Assembly: GCA_027063075.1 (NCBI GenBank)
Contig: JAMOSM010000145.1
Span: 1-5,998 of the forward strand
Origin: Nautiliaceae bacterium
Lineage (GTDB): Bacteria > Campylobacterota > Campylobacteria > Campylobacterales > Nautiliaceae
Direction: 5' to 3'
Length of the DNA: 5,998 nucleotides
Below the pieces are notes generated by a model that was given only the letters and a program-made list of their open reading frames with translations, did no database searches and had not been told where the DNA came from. A program made the position numbers and the translations under genes. The stretch's first letter is position 1. Each line of letters begins with the position of its first letter. Of the stretch, positions 5,254 through 5,998 are shown piece by piece.

Positions 5254-5998
5254 TTGAGTAAAAAACTGATAATTGTAGAATCGCCTGCAAAAGCTAGGAC
5301 TATTAAAAATTTTTTAGGGAAAGAGTATGAAGTTGTGGCAAGTAAGGGACATATAAGGGACTTGCCAAAAACTTCTTTTGGTATAAAAATAGAAGATGAT
5401 AAATTTATTCCTCAATACAGGGTTACAAAAGACCATCAGGCAATTGCAAAAGAACTTAAAGAAAAAGCAAAAAAAGCTGATACTATTTATATTGCGACTG
5501 ATGAAGACAGGGAAGGTGAGGCGATTGGTTTTCATATTGCTCATATTTTAGGTAAAAATCCAGATGAGCTTCCAAGAATTGTATTTCACGAAATTACAAA
5601 AAGTGCAATTAAAAAAGCTCTTGAAAACCCAAGAAGACTTGATATTAACAGAGTAAACGCTCAGCAGGCAAGAAGACTTCTTGATAGGATTGTCGGATAT
5701 AAACTCTCTCCCCTTCTTGCTAAAAAAATCCAAAAAGGGCTTAGTGCCGGAAGAGTTCAAAGTGCGGCGCTTAAGCTTGTTGTTGATAGAGAAAGGGAAA
5801 TTAAAGAGTTTAAGCCAAAAGAGTATTGGACAATAGAGGGGATTTTTAAAAAGACCGAGGGCAGTTTGATTAAATATCACGGTAAAAAGCTTGATAAATT
5901 CGATATTTCAAATAAACAACAGGCGGAAGAAATTGTAAAAGAATTAAAGCCTCTTACATATGAAGTGAGTAAAATCGAAAAGAAAATCACCACTTCCA
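5254..5998 (+). CDS. topA: TopA, DNA topoisomerase I (5' part, TTG start)
   Basis: This is the first 248 codons of a type IA topoisomerase that relaxes negative supercoils, cut by the right edge. The protein opens SKKLIIVESPAKARTIKNFL, the start of the Toprim domain with Glu9. The acidic triad follows in TDEDREGEAIG (82-92), as Asp83, Asp85 and Glu87. VNAQQARRLLDRIVGY (134-149) and GLSAGRVQSAALKLVVDRE (162-180) belong to the DNA-binding domain next to the active site. The catalytic tyrosine and zinc-finger region lie beyond the window. No ATG or GTG is available in frame near the conserved N-terminus, so the TTG at 5254 with AAGG seven bases upstream is the start. The weak start may keep expression modest, which is inference. 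Confidence 0.95.
   Translation, partial: MSKKLIIVESPAKARTIKNFLGKEYEVVASKGHIRDLPKTSFGIKIEDDKFIPQYRVTKDHQAIAKELKEKAKKADTIYIATDEDREGEAIGFHIAHILGKNPDELPRIVFHEITKSAIKKALENPRRLDINRVNAQQARRLLDRIVGYKLSPLLAKKIQKGLSAGRVQSAALKLVVDREREIKEFKPKEYWTIEGIFKKTEGSLIKYHGKKLDKFDISNKQQAEEIVKELKPLTYEVSKIEKKITTS

Noticed and set aside
4850..5880. Minus-strand open frames opposite nspC and topA
   Set aside because: They are Phe/Ser/Asn-rich translations typical of the antisense of AT-rich genes, and both underlying genes are confidently identified on the plus strand.

Overview
The window looks like chromosomal DNA of a Campylobacterota (epsilonproteobacterial) species, with a fit to the Nautiliales-type deep-vent lineages that is inference only. 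The supporting signs are AT-rich, compact DNA, a futalosine-pathway MqnA, a NspC very like the Campylobacter type, a LPP20-family lipoprotein, and extended -10 promoters behind T-rich stretches. I could run no database search, so family calls rest on motifs read in the translations.

Layout from left to right. Bases 1-250 carry the 5' part of mqnA on the minus strand, cut by the window edge. A 39-bp divergent gap separates it from a tight plus-strand molybdenum cofactor operon: moaD (290-511), moaE (513-947) and moeA (947-2143). MoaD and MoaE form molybdopterin synthase and MoeA inserts molybdate. Two unrelated lipoprotein genes lie on the minus strand: an orphan with an EF-hand loop (2140-3402) and a LPP20-family protein (3494-4045). 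Divergent from the latter is nspC (4106-5221), the last step of spermidine/norspermidine synthesis. topA (DNA topoisomerase I) starts at a TTG at 5254 and runs off the right edge.

The most unusual part is 2096-3501. The last 48 bases of moeA, including its stop codon, recur at 3454-3501 with 40 of 48 bases identical. The second copy still reads as a MoeA C-terminus in frame but has no gene body: it is a moeA remnant (about 3418-3501). The two tails flank the orphan lipoprotein gene as direct repeats, and that gene is clearly more AT-rich than its neighbours in the lines I counted. Each minus-strand lipoprotein gene ends inside one copy of the moeA tail. The simplest reading is that moeA was once directly convergent with the LPP20 gene, and that a moeA-plus-orphan-lipoprotein segment was later inserted, leaving the old moeA tail behind.

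Apart from this scar and the orphan lipoprotein, the window is ordinary housekeeping DNA. I saw no mobile-element gene, CRISPR array, tRNA or rRNA, and no convincing intrinsic terminator. There is no non-coding stretch longer than about 100 bases.
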